Shown: positions 9,782-18,802, counted from the stretch's first letter. The stretch is DNA of 64,000 bases from Candidatus Chryseobacterium colombiense (GCA_029203185.1 CP119310.1:3106001-3170000); one strand, 5' to 3'. Notes: generated by a model from the letters alone, not told the origin. A program made the numbers and translations.

Positions 9782-10489
9782 ATGGCAAAATTGGAAAAGA
9801 ATGCTCACAATGAGCAAGAAGGTAAAGAAACAGTAGAATTTTTTAAAGATCTTGACAGAGAAGCTTTAAACACTGAAAGATTTCTTGAAAAATACTCAAA
9901 ACAAATAGGAATCGTTTTCGGAGTTTTGATTTTGGGAGTTTTAGGTTTTTTTGGCTATAAGCAATTTGTAGAAGCTCCAAAGAACGTAGAAGCTGTAAAA
10001 AGTTACCTTGCTGCACAGAAATATGCTGCTGAAGGAAAAGATAAAGAAGCGCTTGGTGGTAAATCTGCTGCTAATCCTGGGTTTTTAGGAACGTATGAAA
10101 ACTATTCAGGAACTAAAGTTGGAAAACTTTCTGCTTACAATGCAGGATTGTTGAAGTTTAAAGAAGGAAAATTTCAGGAAGCATATGATCTTTTAGATAA
10201 ATTTTCTTCAGACAACAAAACATTGATGGCTATGAAGTACGGAGCAATGGCAGATGCAAAATCAGGTCTTAACAAGAATGATGAAGCACTTAGCTTATTA
10301 GACAAAGCTTCTTCAGCTTCAGATGATCCTTACACAAGCTATTATTTCACAAGAAAAGCAGGAATTGTGGCATTAGGTCTTAAGAAAAATGCTGAAGCTA
10401 AAAAGTATTTTGCTACAATTGATGAAAAATATCAGGACTACGACAACGGAATGTCTGATTCTTATATTGAAATGACTAAATATTATTAA
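9782..10489 (+). CDS. Membrane-anchored TPR-domain protein
   Basis: Protein of 235 residues. An N-terminal cytosolic stretch is followed by one transmembrane helix (IGIVFGVLILGVLGFFGYKQF, about residues 42-62) and tetratricopeptide-like helical pairs. The layout matches the YfgM-like ancillary membrane proteins, so a role as a periplasmic protein-interaction scaffold is likely, but the partner is unknown. It lies directly upstream of ribH with a 3-nt gap. This pairing is common in flavobacteria by my recollection. Confidence 0.75.
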   Translation: MAKLEKNAHNEQEGKETVEFFKDLDREALNTERFLEKYSKQIGIVFGVLILGVLGFFGYKQFVEAPKNVEAVKSYLAAQKYAAEGKDKEALGGKSAANPGFLGTYENYSGTKVGKLSAYNAGLLKFKEGKFQEAYDLLDKFSSDNKTLMAMKYGAMADAKSGLNKNDEALSLLDKASSASDDPYTSYYFTRKAGIVALGLKKNAEAKKYFATIDEKYQDYDNGMSDSYIEMTKYY

Positions 10490-10492
10490 AAC

Positions 10493-11011
10493 ATGGCAAC
10501 AGTTAATCTTTCCGATTACAAGCCACTTCATATAACGAATGCCGATGAATTTTCAATCGGCATTGTTTTTTCTGAGTGGAATGATTTTGTAACGTACAAT
10601 CTTCGTGATGCAGCACTGGAAATTCTTGAAAAAGAAGGCGTGAAAAAAGAAAATATTACTCTTTTCTCAGTTCCTGGCGCATTTGAATTAAATTATGCGA
10701 GTATGCAGCTTTGCAAAGAGCGAAAATATGATGCAGTAATTGCGATTGGATGTGTGATTCGTGGAGAAACTCCTCATTTTGATTTTGTATGCTCTGCAGT
10801 AGCTCAGGGGATTAAAGACTGTAATATTCTTACCGATATACCTGCCATTTTCTGTGTACTGACTGATGATACCAAAGAGCAGTCGATTGCAAGAAGTGGA
10901 GGAGACCTTGGAAATAAAGGAGTGGAAGCAGCAGTAACCGCTTTAAGAATGATCGATTTTAAGAAGAATTTATCCGGTAAAAAAGGAAACATCGGGTTTG
11001 GACATTCTTAA
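10493..11011 (+). CDS. ribH: 6,7-dimethyl-8-ribityllumazine synthase
   Basis: Penultimate step of riboflavin synthesis: condenses 5-amino-6-ribitylaminouracil with dihydroxybutanone phosphate. The 172 residues show the substrate motifs SVPGAFELNYA and GCVIRGETPHFDFV with the catalytic His, and the phosphate-binding segment ARSGGDLGNKGVEAA. The C-terminal tail is slightly longer than in E. coli. It is the second gene of an operon with the TPR protein and ends before a bidirectional terminator. Confidence 0.97.
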   Translation: MATVNLSDYKPLHITNADEFSIGIVFSEWNDFVTYNLRDAALEILEKEGVKKENITLFSVPGAFELNYASMQLCKERKYDAVIAIGCVIRGETPHFDFVCSAVAQGIKDCNILTDIPAIFCVLTDDTKEQSIARSGGDLGNKGVEAAVTALRMIDFKKNLSGKKGNIGFGHS

Positions 11012-11025
11012 TTGAATATAAAAAG

Positions 11026-11054
11026 AAAAAGGAGCTTGATTAAGCTCCTTTTTT
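11026..11054. terminator. Bidirectional terminator between ribH and the GSP-synthase-like gene
   Basis: Stem AAAAAGGAGCTT / AAGCTCCTTTTTT with a short loop lies between converging genes and has A and T runs on both sides. Confidence 0.85.
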
Positions 11055-11059
11055 ATTGT

Positions 11060-12187
11060 TTAACCTATAAGATGAGGAATAAAACGACTTTGATTATTGG
11101 TAATTAAATGAACCGATTCTCTAATGCCGATTCCAGCTGATTCCTGACCTATCACCCAGCTTCCGATAACAGGATAATTTCCATCGAAATTCGGAAGATC
11201 AAAAAGCTGCTGATAAATATATCCTTCCTTACCATATACGCCACTGTTTTGCTCTAAAGGAATGTTATTTTTAAACAAAGTTACATTTGCTCCCTCTCTG
11301 GAATATATCGGTTTTTTTACAAAATCCTTTAAATGCTTTGGCTCAAAATACGATTCAAGCAGATAAGGATGGTTAGGATACAGTTCCCAAAGAATAGGTA
11401 AGATTGCTTTTGAGGAAAGCAGTAGCTTCCAGGCAGGTTCTATCCATTGAGATCTGAAATTATTTTTAACCAGCTTTTCTCCAAAACCATCATCAAGAAT
11501 CCATTCATAAGGATATAATTTAAAAATATATTCCATAATGGTTTTGTCTCCGGCAATAAATTCTTCAATATCTTCTGCCCAGCCAATATCCTGAATCGCG
11601 ATAAATTCAGTATCAAATCCGGCTTGAGTAGCACAGTCTCTCAAATATTCCACATTTGTTACATCTTCAATATTCGTTAGTGATGCGAAATAGATATAAT
11701 GAGGATTCATATAGTTTTTAAGGTACTTCCAGTAATCAACCAGCTTTTCATGCATAGAGTTGAACTGATCTTTATACGGAAACATTTCCTGAAGCCAGTA
11801 CCATTGCACTACAGATGCCTCATATAACGATGTCGGAGTATCTGCATTAAATTCTAAAAGCTTTAGATTCTTGCCATCAAAACCGAAATCAAATCTGCCA
11901 TAGATAGAAGGGTGATCTTCTTCCCAGCTTGTAATGATATAGTCTTTAAACCAGTCCGGAATATTGAACCGGTGCCAAAGGTTTTTTTCAATAATATAAT
12001 CAACTGCTTCGAGGCACATTTGCCAAAGCTCGGCAGTTGCATTTTCTATGATATTGATCTCTTCTGATGAGAATTGATAATAATGGCTTTCATCCCAGTA
12101 AAGACTATCTAAAGAATGATATCCAAAGCCTAAATTCTCAAGTTTGTGTTCCCAGTTTTTTCGGAAACCTGATGTAATTCTTTCCAT
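11060..12187 (-). CDS. Glutathionylspermidine synthase family protein (ATP-grasp, YgiC/YjfC-like)
   Basis: Protein of 375 residues matching the C-terminal ATP-grasp synthetase of the glutathionylspermidine synthase family. Visible blocks include FNADTPTSLYEASVVQWYWL (about residues 93-112), EYIFKLYPYEWI, KPIYSREGANVTLF and SWVIGQESAGIGIRES near the C-terminus. In E. coli the homologues YgiC and YjfC lack a shown glutathionylspermidine activity, so the ligated substrate here is unknown. It is the last gene of a three-gene minus-strand operon after two small lipoproteins; the gap to the upstream gene is 2 nt. No amidase domain is present. Confidence 0.88.
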   Translation of the reverse strand: MERITSGFRKNWEHKLENLGFGYHSLDSLYWDESHYYQFSSEEINIIENATAELWQMCLEAVDYIIEKNLWHRFNIPDWFKDYIITSWEEDHPSIYGRFDFGFDGKNLKLLEFNADTPTSLYEASVVQWYWLQEMFPYKDQFNSMHEKLVDYWKYLKNYMNPHYIYFASLTNIEDVTNVEYLRDCATQAGFDTEFIAIQDIGWAEDIEEFIAGDKTIMEYIFKLYPYEWILDDGFGEKLVKNNFRSQWIEPAWKLLLSSKAILPILWELYPNHPYLLESYFEPKHLKDFVKKPIYSREGANVTLFKNNIPLEQNSGVYGKEGYIYQQLFDLPNFDGNYPVIGSWVIGQESAGIGIRESVHLITNNQSRFIPHLIG

Positions 12188-12189
12188 AC

Positions 12190-12522
12190 TTATGATGATG
12201 CTCTAAATCCGCTTCTGCCCAGTCCGCCTCTTACTACATTCCCTTTATAGGTACTTCTGCCGACATTGGATTTGGAACTGATAGCATCACTGTAATATCC
12301 AGCTCTTTGATAAGAACCGTTGTGAAAAGAACCGTAAGGTCTGAATGCATGATACCAAAAATATCCGGGCATGAAACCATGGCTTCTGGTATAAGAAGCT
12401 GTGGTATCAGATCTCATGTATACTTTTTTCTCAGTTTTCCATTGATCTTCAGGTTTGTTTTGAGTACATGAAGCGAGAAGTCCTGTTACAAAAAGCAATT
12501 TTATAGAACTTGATTTTTTCAT
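12190..12522 (-). CDS. Small Gly/Ser-rich lipoprotein upstream of the GSP-synthase-like gene
   Basis: Predicted lipoprotein of 110 residues (lipobox LLASC near residue 19). The mature part has many Tyr, Phe and His (GFMPGYFWYHAFRPYGSF) and ends in GLGRSGFRASS. The C-terminal glycine-rich pattern and the position next to a YgiC-like synthetase recall E. coli YgiB (DUF1190), which is encoded beside YgiC. I infer a partner role from this. It overlaps the upstream lipoprotein gene by one base. Confidence 0.65.
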   Translation of the reverse strand: MKKSSSIKLLFVTGLLASCTQNKPEDQWKTEKKVYMRSDTTASYTRSHGFMPGYFWYHAFRPYGSFHNGSYQRAGYYSDAISSKSNVGRSTYKGNVVRGGLGRSGFRASS

Positions 12523-12845
12523 TACTGAACAGTGATATAAAATTCGTAATCTTTTTTAGTTTTTGCGGATTGTTCATACCCCTCTTTATCTTCACCACTG
12601 ATTAGAGTATCCCCCAAAGAAGGAATGGTATCTGTTTTAATGATCTCTTTAAAAAGTTTATTGTTTTTCCAGATCTTATGTTTGGTGATGAGAACATCTG
12701 CGGTGTCAATATGCTTTACTGAAAGTTCGGTTTCAATGGAAGCACTTTTGTCGATGCTGCTTACCTCATCTTCCTTAGATTCTTCATTACATGAGTTTAA
12801 ACTTACGATTCCCAATAATAAAAGGAAAATTTGAATTTTTTTCAC
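12522..12845 (-). CDS. Small hypothetical lipoprotein
   Basis: Predicted lipoprotein of 107 residues with signal peptide MKKIQIFLLLLGIVSLNSC and a polar, acidic mature part. No family was recognised. It is the first gene of the operon with the YgiB-like lipoprotein and the GSP-synthase-like enzyme, with a TAATG stop-start overlap to the next gene and its own promoter at 12864. Confidence 0.7.
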   Translation of the reverse strand: MKKIQIFLLLLGIVSLNSCNEESKEDEVSSIDKSASIETELSVKHIDTADVLITKHKIWKNNKLFKEIIKTDTIPSLGDTLISGEDKEGYEQSAKTKKDYEFYITVQ

Positions 12846-12863
12846 TTTAGCTTTAATTTTTCA

Positions 12864-12871
12864 CAAAAGTA
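12864..12871 (-). promoter_or_regulatory. -7 element of the lipoprotein/GSP-synthase operon
   Basis: TACTTTTG on the minus strand lies 19 nt upstream of the first lipoprotein gene and matches TAnnTTTG. Confidence 0.5.
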
Positions 12872-12921
12872 ATTATTTAGTAATGATATTATTTTAAATT
12901 TACATATAAATAAACTAAAAT

Positions 12922-13785
12922 ATGAAATGGACAGACGATAGAAGTGGTAATGTAGAAGACAGGAGAGGCTCTGGAAGTGGTGGTGCAATTGTTGGAGGAG
13001 GTCTTGGTACGCTTATCATTGCTGCAATTGTATTTTTTCTGGGAGGAGATCCTTCTTCTATTCTTTCTTCAGGAAATATGGGAAATGGAGGAGCGCAAAC
13101 CGAACAGCGCGATCTTAATGCCAATGAGCTTAAAGTGAGAGATTTTGTTCAAATGGTAACCGCTGAAAATGAAGAAACCTGGACTAAAATTTTTGCTGAA
13201 AACGGAATAAAATATACGCCTGCAAGAGTTGTCTTGTTTGAAAATACTACACGATCTGGATGTGGAACCGCTCAATCTGCAATGGGACCTTTTTATTGTC
13301 CTGTAGATCAGACGGTGTATATGGATATGAGCTTTTTTAAAGAACTGGAACAACGTTTTGGAGCGAAAGTGACCGAATTTTCTATTGCCTATGTAATGGC
13401 CCATGAAATGGGACACCATGTGCAAAACCTATTGGGAACTCTGACCGAAACTGATAAAGCAAGAACAAGTGGAAATTATTCCGAAGCGCAGGTGAATAGA
13501 GTTTCAGTTGCTACAGAGCTTCAGGCTGATTTTTATGCGGGAGTTTGGGCAAAACAGACAGATAACAGAGAACATATATTAGAACCGGGAGATATTCAGT
13601 CTGCAATAGATGCTGCAGAAGCAGTGGGGGATGATAATATCCAGAAAAGATCACAGGGATATGTAAATCAGGAAAGCTTTACGCATGGATCTTCTGCTCA
13701 GCGAAAAGAATGGTTTATGAAAGGATATAATACTGGAGATATTAAGCAAGGGAATACCTTTAACCAGATTTTAAATAATAATTAA
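12922..13785 (+). CDS. Neutral zinc metallopeptidase, YpfJ family
   Basis: Protein of 287 residues, putative membrane-anchored zinc protease (Pfam Zn_peptidase, YpfJ-like). The N-terminus has the family's RSGNVEDRRGSGSGG stretch and a transmembrane helix (GTLIIAAIVFFLGG). The zinc motif HEMGHH is at residues 161-166, with a downstream ELQADFYAGVWA block carrying the likely third ligand. CPVDQTVYMDMSFF is also typical. The substrate is unknown in the whole family. Monocistronic, closed by a bidirectional terminator. Confidence 0.92.
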   Translation: MKWTDDRSGNVEDRRGSGSGGAIVGGGLGTLIIAAIVFFLGGDPSSILSSGNMGNGGAQTEQRDLNANELKVRDFVQMVTAENEETWTKIFAENGIKYTPARVVLFENTTRSGCGTAQSAMGPFYCPVDQTVYMDMSFFKELEQRFGAKVTEFSIAYVMAHEMGHHVQNLLGTLTETDKARTSGNYSEAQVNRVSVATELQADFYAGVWAKQTDNREHILEPGDIQSAIDAAEAVGDDNIQKRSQGYVNQESFTHGSSAQRKEWFMKGYNTGDIKQGNTFNQILNNN

Positions 13786-13795
13786 TTCCAAATAA

Positions 13796-13826
13796 AAAAT
13801 CCTGAAGAAAAACTTCAGGATTTTTA
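13796..13826. terminator. Bidirectional terminator
   Basis: Perfect 13-bp stem AAAAATCCTGAAG / CTTCAGGATTTTT with a 4-nt loop between converging genes. Confidence 0.9.
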
Positions 13827-13828
13827 GT

Positions 13829-14668
13829 TTATTGCAGTTCTATAGGATTGCTGTTTCTTTTGGATTCCTCTTTTACTCTTTCCTCCATTCTTTTTCTCAT
13901 ATCACCGGGATTTTGGTTTCCACCGCCACCGCCAATTCTCATCGGAGCAGCAATTCCACCGCCGCCGCCTTGGTTCATGAATGACATGGGATCTGTTTTA
14001 AACTTCTCCTGTTGTTTTACAAAATCAGTTCTTTTTACTTTTATAACATTTCCAAATTGGTTTAATGCAGGAATTTCTGAGATTTTATAATTTTTCATCA
14101 GGTCAAAAGAATAATCTCCTTTATCATCCTCAGCTTTAATGATAAGCCCCGGAAGCCCACTAAATTTATAAGGACCATCCTGATACGGTAAATCTGTAGT
14201 AAACCAAGCAGTCCATTTCCTGCCTCCGAAATCTGTTTCGGCTTTTTGAACTTTATAATCTCCTATTTTAGTGGTCTCAGAAGAAATTTTCCAGTTGATT
14301 GGACGGTCTTCTTCGTATACATAAATATCCCGGCCTAATCTGTCCTTATAAATTGTTTTTTGATTTCCTTTATCCTTTTCAACAGAGTAATTGATGTTTG
14401 ATCTCAAACTTTCCATCTGATCTCTGTTAAAGCTTCCTCTTCCGCCTCCACTTTGAAAAGCTTTTTGCATAATAGAATCTCTTTTAAATCTGTTTTCAGA
14501 ATAGAAAAGAGACTTTTCCGCCGAAATATCCAAGTAGGCATTTTCTGTCTTTACATCATTTTTATTAGAAGCGTCTGATTTCATGGTAACCTGATACACA
14601 AATCTGTTGGTTTGTGCAAAAGCTGTCTGGATGAATAGCGCTAAAGCTACAATTCCTAATTTTTTCAT
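13829..14668 (-). CDS. GLPGLI family secreted protein (copy 2)
   Basis: Secreted protein of 279 residues with signal peptide MKKLGIVALALFIQTAFAQ. It carries the family's name motif within KFSGLPGLIIKAEDDKGDY and the preceding WTAWFTTDLPYQDGPYKF. The C-terminal part is rich in Gly (MRIGGGGGNQNPG) and ends NSNPIELQ. GLPGLI proteins are common in Bacteroidetes and their function is unknown. It forms a pair with the upstream paralogue, 13 nt apart, and both share the terminal NPIEL motif. Confidence 0.9.
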   Translation of the reverse strand: MKKLGIVALALFIQTAFAQTNRFVYQVTMKSDASNKNDVKTENAYLDISAEKSLFYSENRFKRDSIMQKAFQSGGGRGSFNRDQMESLRSNINYSVEKDKGNQKTIYKDRLGRDIYVYEEDRPINWKISSETTKIGDYKVQKAETDFGGRKWTAWFTTDLPYQDGPYKFSGLPGLIIKAEDDKGDYSFDLMKNYKISEIPALNQFGNVIKVKRTDFVKQQEKFKTDPMSFMNQGGGGGIAAPMRIGGGGGNQNPGDMRKRMEERVKEESKRNSNPIELQ

Positions 14669-14681
14669 TTATTTACATTTT

Positions 14682-15632
14682 TTATCTTAATTCAATTGGA
14701 TTTTGAGGAGCTTTGTTCATCATTGAAGAACTCCTGTTTTCAGTATTCATATTGGGCATCTGTTGCATTCCATCTTCCATGCCGCCTCGATGTCCCATCC
14801 CGCCTTGCATGCCGCCCATTCCTCCGCCCTGCATTCCTCCTCGGTTCATACCTCCTCCTCGTCGTCCACCACCACCGAAGTTGGGCATCCCCTCTCCATT
14901 TCCAGCCATATTTTTTCTATTTTTCATAAATTCCAATTCCAAAGCAGCCTTGTCTCCGTTAAAATTAATTCGGGTGCTTTGCCTTGCATCAGAACTTATT
15001 AGCTCTTCAAAAGCATTTTGAAGCATTACTTTCTTGGCAAGATCAAACCTGTAGTCTCCCTTATCATCTTCCAGCTTCACGATAAGTCCTGGTAAACCTG
15101 AAAACTTGTAAGGGCCATCGGGGATATTAATATCTTTTGTAAACCATGCTGTCCAGATTCTTCCTCCAAAATTAGTAGTTGCTTTTTGAGCGTTATAGCC
15201 ATTTTGTTTGCCAATATCACTGGTGATTTCCCATTTTATAGGTCGGTCTTCCTGATAATAAATTTGCTTTACCCCTACTTTGTCATGATAATAAATTTTT
15301 TGTTCAGGAATATCTTTTGTGATAAAATATTCAAAAAAAGTAGCTTCAGGTCTTTTTATCTTTCCTGATTTTGAAAAATCTTTCTCCTCTTTTTTTCTGT
15401 TTTCTTTTTCTTCAGGCTTAAAAGAGGCAAATAAAGAGTCTCTGATTAATTTATTTTCACTGATAAATAAGGATCGATTTGCTTTTATATCTAGAAAAGT
15501 TCTCTCTGTCTTCATCGTTACCAGATTGATAGAATCAGGATTTACCAAAGTTTCATAAATAAACCGTGTTGTCTGTCCGTAGGACATTGTTAATGAAAAC
15601 AATACAAAAAAAACAAGTAATTTCTGTTTCAC
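14682..15632 (-). CDS. GLPGLI family secreted protein (copy 1)
   Basis: Secreted protein, about 316 residues, with the KFSGLPGLIVKLEDDKGDY block and a long Gly/Met/Arg-rich C-terminal region, ending PQNPIELR. I start it at a GTG (15632), which gives the signal peptide VKQKLLVFFVLFSLTMSYGQ. The frame can be extended to a TTG at 15668, but that codon lies inside a TAACTTTG promoter element (15666-15673), so it is very unlikely. First gene of a two-gene operon with its paralogue. Function unknown. Confidence 0.85.
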   Translation of the reverse strand: MKQKLLVFFVLFSLTMSYGQTTRFIYETLVNPDSINLVTMKTERTFLDIKANRSLFISENKLIRDSLFASFKPEEKENRKKEEKDFSKSGKIKRPEATFFEYFITKDIPEQKIYYHDKVGVKQIYYQEDRPIKWEITSDIGKQNGYNAQKATTNFGGRIWTAWFTKDINIPDGPYKFSGLPGLIVKLEDDKGDYRFDLAKKVMLQNAFEELISSDARQSTRINFNGDKAALELEFMKNRKNMAGNGEGMPNFGGGGRRGGGMNRGGMQGGGMGGMQGGMGHRGGMEDGMQQMPNMNTENRSSSMMNKAPQNPIELR

Positions 15633-15665
15633 TGCTATTTTTTTTAATAGATAAAAAATACGGTC

Positions 15666-15673
15666 CAAAGTTA
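15666..15673 (-). promoter_or_regulatory. -7 element of the GLPGLI gene pair
   Basis: TAACTTTG on the minus strand, 33 nt upstream of the GTG start. Its position argues against the longer TTG-initiated reading. Confidence 0.5.
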
Positions 15674-15788
15674 AATCAAAAACAGAATCTGCAGATTTGA
15701 TAGGGAAAATTTATACATTTTTTAACATTATCTAATCTATTAATGATAATCTTATTACTAACAGAATCATTAAAATAGATATCTTCAA

Positions 15789-15820
15789 TTTGAGATTGCG
15801 GAAATTAGTTCGTATTTTTG
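15789..15820 (+). promoter_or_regulatory. Promoter of the suf cluster
   Basis: TTTG at 15789-15792, a 20-nt spacer and TATTTTTG at 15813-15820, 29 nt upstream of the iscA-like gene. Confidence 0.65.
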
Positions 15821-15849
15821 CAGAAAGTAAATCATTCTAAATAAATACA

Positions 15850-16179
15850 ATGATAAAAGTATCAGATTACGCAAAGGAAAAAGCTATTCAACTGATGACA
15901 GAAGATGGCTTTAACCCAGCTGAAGACTATATAAGAGTGGGCGTGAAAAGCGGAGGATGTTCTGGTTTAGAATATGTTTTGAAGTTTGACAACCAAAAAA
16001 CAGACGCAGACCAGATTTTTGAAGACAATGACATAAAAATTGTTGTAGATAAAAAATCAATCCTTTATTTGGCAGGTACCACCCTAGAATACTCTGGAGG
16101 TTTGAATGGAAAAGGGTTCGTTTTTAACAATCCGAACGCATCAAGAACATGTGGGTGCGGAGAAAGTTTTTCTTTATAG
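15850..16179 (+). CDS. HesB/IscA family iron-sulfur cluster assembly (A-type carrier) protein
   Basis: A-type Fe-S carrier of 109 residues that accepts clusters from the SufBCD scaffold and hands them to target proteins. The three conserved cysteines are visible: GGCSGLEY near residue 38 and the C-terminal TCGCGESF pair. It is the first gene of the suf cluster, 69 nt before sufB. The name sufA or erpA cannot be settled from sequence alone. Confidence 0.93.
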   Translation: MIKVSDYAKEKAIQLMTEDGFNPAEDYIRVGVKSGGCSGLEYVLKFDNQKTDADQIFEDNDIKIVVDKKSILYLAGTTLEYSGGLNGKGFVFNNPNASRTCGCGESFSL

Positions 16180-16248
16180 AAAAGACATTAAGATAATAGA
16201 AATCAGATCAAATCCTGAAATCTAACATCTGAAATCTAAAAAAAAGTA

Positions 16249-17697
16249 ATGAGTAAATACACTGAAGACGATCTAAGAGTCGATCTAGAAAATAAAAAAT
16301 ATGAATTCGGTTGGGAAACGAAAATCGATTACGAAGATTTCCCAATTGGTTTAAATGAAGACATCGTTCGCGCAATTTCTGCTAAAAAAGAAGAGCCCGA
16401 ATGGATGACGGAATGGCGTTTGGAATCTTTCAGAATCTGGTTGAAAATGGTAGAGCCGGAATGGGCAAACATTAAATATGAAAAACCGGATTTCCAGGCG
16501 ATTAAATATTATGCAGCACCAAAAGCAAAACCTGAACTGGAAAGCTTAGACGAAGTTGATCCCGAATTATTAGCAACTTTTGCAAAATTAGGAATCAACA
16601 TTGAAGAGCAAAAAAGACTTTCAGGAGTTGCTGTGGATATCGTAATAGACTCAGTTTCTGTAAAGACGACTTTTCAGGAAACATTGATGGAAAAAGGAAT
16701 TATTTTCTGTTCTATTTCTGAGGCGATCAAAAATCATCCCGATTTAGTAAGAAAATATCTTGGAAAAGTAGTTCCGAGAGGAGATAATTTCTATTCAGCA
16801 CTGAATTCCGCAGTATTCTCTGATGGAAGTTTCTGCTATATTCCAAAAGGAGTAAGATGTCCGATGGAATTGTCAACGTATTTCCGTATCAATCAGGCAG
16901 GAACAGGACAGTTTGAAAGAACGCTTGTGATTGCAGATGAAGGAAGTTATGTTTCTTACCTTGAAGGATGTACAGCACCATCAAGAGATGAAAATCAGCT
17001 TCACGCAGCTGTGGTTGAACTTATTGCAATGGATAATGCTGAAATTAAATACTCAACCGTACAGAACTGGTATCCGGGTAATGAGGAAGGAAAAGGAGGA
17101 GTTTTCAATTTCGTAACGAAAAGAGGGCTTTGCGAAAAAAATGCAAAAATTTCCTGGACTCAGGTTGAAACAGGTTCTGCGGTTACTTGGAAATATCCGT
17201 CTTGTATCTTGAAAGGAGATAATTCTGTAGGTGAATTTTATTCAATTGCGGTGACAAACAATCACCAATATGCCGATACAGGAACAAAAATGATCCACAT
17301 CGGAAAGAATACAAAATCAACGATCATTTCTAAAGGTATTTCAGCCGGAAAATCTCAGAATTCATATAGAGGTCTGGTAAAAGTAATGCCTACTGCGAAA
17401 GGAGCGAGAAACTTCTCTCAGTGTGACTCTTTGCTGATGGGTAATGAATGTGGAGCCCATACTTTCCCTTACATCGAGATCAAAGATCCTTCTGCACAAT
17501 TGGAGCACGAAGCAACCACTTCAAAAATTGGGGAAGACCAGATTTTCTACTGTAACCAGAGAGGTATCGATACGGAAAGAGCAATTGCTTTGATCGTAAA
17601 TGGTTTCAGTAAAGAAGTTTTAAATAAATTACCAATGGAATTTGCTATTGAAGCTCAGAAATTACTGGAGATTTCATTAGAAGGTTCTGTAGGATAA
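16249..17697 (+). CDS. sufB: Fe-S cluster assembly protein SufB
   Basis: Scaffold subunit of the SufBCD complex (482 residues). Typical blocks are visible: [25 protein letters not shown] segment around residue 200, [20 protein letters not shown], and the C-terminal [29 protein letters not shown] region. It works in the cytosol with SufC ATPase and SufD. A 246-nt gap containing a palindromic repeat separates it from sufC, unusually wide for a suf operon. Confidence 0.97.
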   Translation: MSKYTEDDLRVDLENKKYEFGWETKIDYEDFPIGLNEDIVRAISAKKEEPEWMTEWRLESFRIWLKMVEPEWANIKYEKPDFQAIKYYAAPKAKPELESLDEVDPELLATFAKLGINIEEQKRLSGVAVDIVIDSVSVKTTFQETLMEKGIIFCSISEAIKNHPDLVRKYLGKVVPRGDNFYSALNSAVFSDGSFCYIPKGVRCPMELSTYFRINQAGTGQFERTLVIADEGSYVSYLEGCTAPSRDENQLHAAVVELIAMDNAEIKYSTVQNWYPGNEEGKGGVFNFVTKRGLCEKNAKISWTQVETGSAVTWKYPSCILKGDNSVGEFYSIAVTNNHQYADTGTKMIHIGKNTKSTIISKGISAGKSQNSYRGLVKVMPTAKGARNFSQCDSLLMGNECGAHTFPYIEIKDPSAQLEHEATTSKIGEDQIFYCNQRGIDTERAIALIVNGFSKEVLNKLPMEFAIEAQKLLEISLEGSVG

Positions 17698-17725
17698 AAT
17701 TTCAATTTCAGACAGTTTGGCGTCT

Positions 17726-17797
17726 TGTCATTCTGAACGAAGCAATGCGAAGTGAAGAATCTGGGTTGAAACAGATTTCTCCTTCGTAGAAATGACA
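17726..17797. repeat. Interspersed imperfect palindrome (GTCATTCTGA family), copy 1
   Basis: About 72 bp beginning TTGTCATTCTGAACGAAG and ending AGAAATGACAA, so the two ends are inverted repeats. A second copy of the same family lies at 18725-18802. Elements of this sequence type are widespread in flavobacterial intergenic DNA; mobility or function is not established. It sits between sufB and sufC. Confidence 0.8.
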
Positions 17798-17943
17798 AAC
17801 TATACATTAAGGTTGATTTCAATTTTAATGTTTAAAAAAGAATAAAATAATATTTCATTCGCTAGCGTTAATGCCTTTGTTAATTGTGGTTTAGTGTTAC
17901 AAAGGATATAGTCAAAGTTTGACCCTGCGATAAATTTGAATGT

Positions 17944-18687
17944 ATGTTAAATATAAAAAACTTGCACGCCAAAATTGAAGATGGCGCAGAAATTTTAAAA
18001 GGTATCAATCTTGAAATAAAGCCGGGAGAAGTTCACGCTATCATGGGGCCGAACGGAGCTGGTAAATCTACTCTTTCTTCTGTGATCGCAGGAAAAGAAG
18101 ATTATGAGGTTACAGACGGAGAAATCATTTTCAGAGGTGAAGATATCATCGAAGATGCTCCTGAGGAAAGAGCTCACAAAGGGATTTTCCTTTCTTTCCA
18201 GTATCCGGTAGAGATTCCTGGAGTTTCTGTAACAAACTTCATCAAAGCAGCGATGAATGAAAACAGAAAAGCAAACGGATTGGGAGAAATGCCTGCGAAA
18301 GAAATGCTGGCACTAATCCGTGAAAAATCTGAAAAATTAGGAATCAAAAAAGACTTCCTTTCAAGATCATTGAACGAGGGATTCTCAGGAGGTGAAAAGA
18401 AAAGAAACGAAATCTTCCAGATGATGATGCTGGATCCGAAATTAGCGATTCTTGATGAAACTGATTCAGGATTAGATATTGATGCTTTGAGAATCGTTGC
18501 AGACGGTGTGAATGCTTTCAAAAATGAAGGAAATGCAGTTCTTTTGATTACCCACTATCAGAGATTGCTTAATTATATTCAACCGGATTTTGTTCACGTT
18601 TTGGCCAATGGAAAAATCATCAAAACAGGTGATAAATCTCTTGCCTTGGAACTTGAAGAAAAAGGGTACGACTGGCTTCTTAATTAA
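17944..18687 (+). CDS. sufC: Fe-S cluster assembly ATPase SufC
   Basis: ABC-type ATPase (247 residues) that powers SufBCD cluster assembly; it is soluble, not a transporter. Walker A is GPNGAGKS (about residues 36-43), the signature is EGFSGGEKKR and Walker B LAILDETDSGLDIDAL, followed by the H-loop LITHYQRLL. Length and motifs are normal. It is flanked on both sides by palindromic repeats. Confidence 0.97.
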   Translation: MLNIKNLHAKIEDGAEILKGINLEIKPGEVHAIMGPNGAGKSTLSSVIAGKEDYEVTDGEIIFRGEDIIEDAPEERAHKGIFLSFQYPVEIPGVSVTNFIKAAMNENRKANGLGEMPAKEMLALIREKSEKLGIKKDFLSRSLNEGFSGGEKKRNEIFQMMMLDPKLAILDETDSGLDIDALRIVADGVNAFKNEGNAVLLITHYQRLLNYIQPDFVHVLANGKIIKTGDKSLALELEEKGYDWLLN

Positions 18688-18724
18688 GAAGAAATCAACT
18701 ATCGCAAAGATTAAAAATTTTTCG

Positions 18725-18802
18725 TTGTCATTCTGAATGAAGCGTAGCGAAATGAAGAATCTCTAATCATACAATTAGATTCCTCATTCCCCGGAATGAC
18801 AA
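18725..18802. repeat. Interspersed imperfect palindrome (GTCATTCTGA family), copy 2
   Basis: About 78 bp with inverted ends TTGTCATTC and GAATGACAA. The inner part also folds on itself (GAATCTCTAAT / ATTAGATTCCTCATTC). Same family and same orientation as copy 1 and located between sufC and sufD, 26 nt upstream of the sufD start. Confidence 0.85.

Noticed and set aside
15633..15668. TTG-initiated extension of the first GLPGLI gene
   Set aside because: The codon lies in a TAACTTTG promoter element and the signal peptide begins only at the GTG downstream.
17932..17939. TAAATTTG just before sufC as a promoter
   Set aside because: It is only 4 nt from the ATG, so transcription would start at or beyond the start codon; no -33 element fits.
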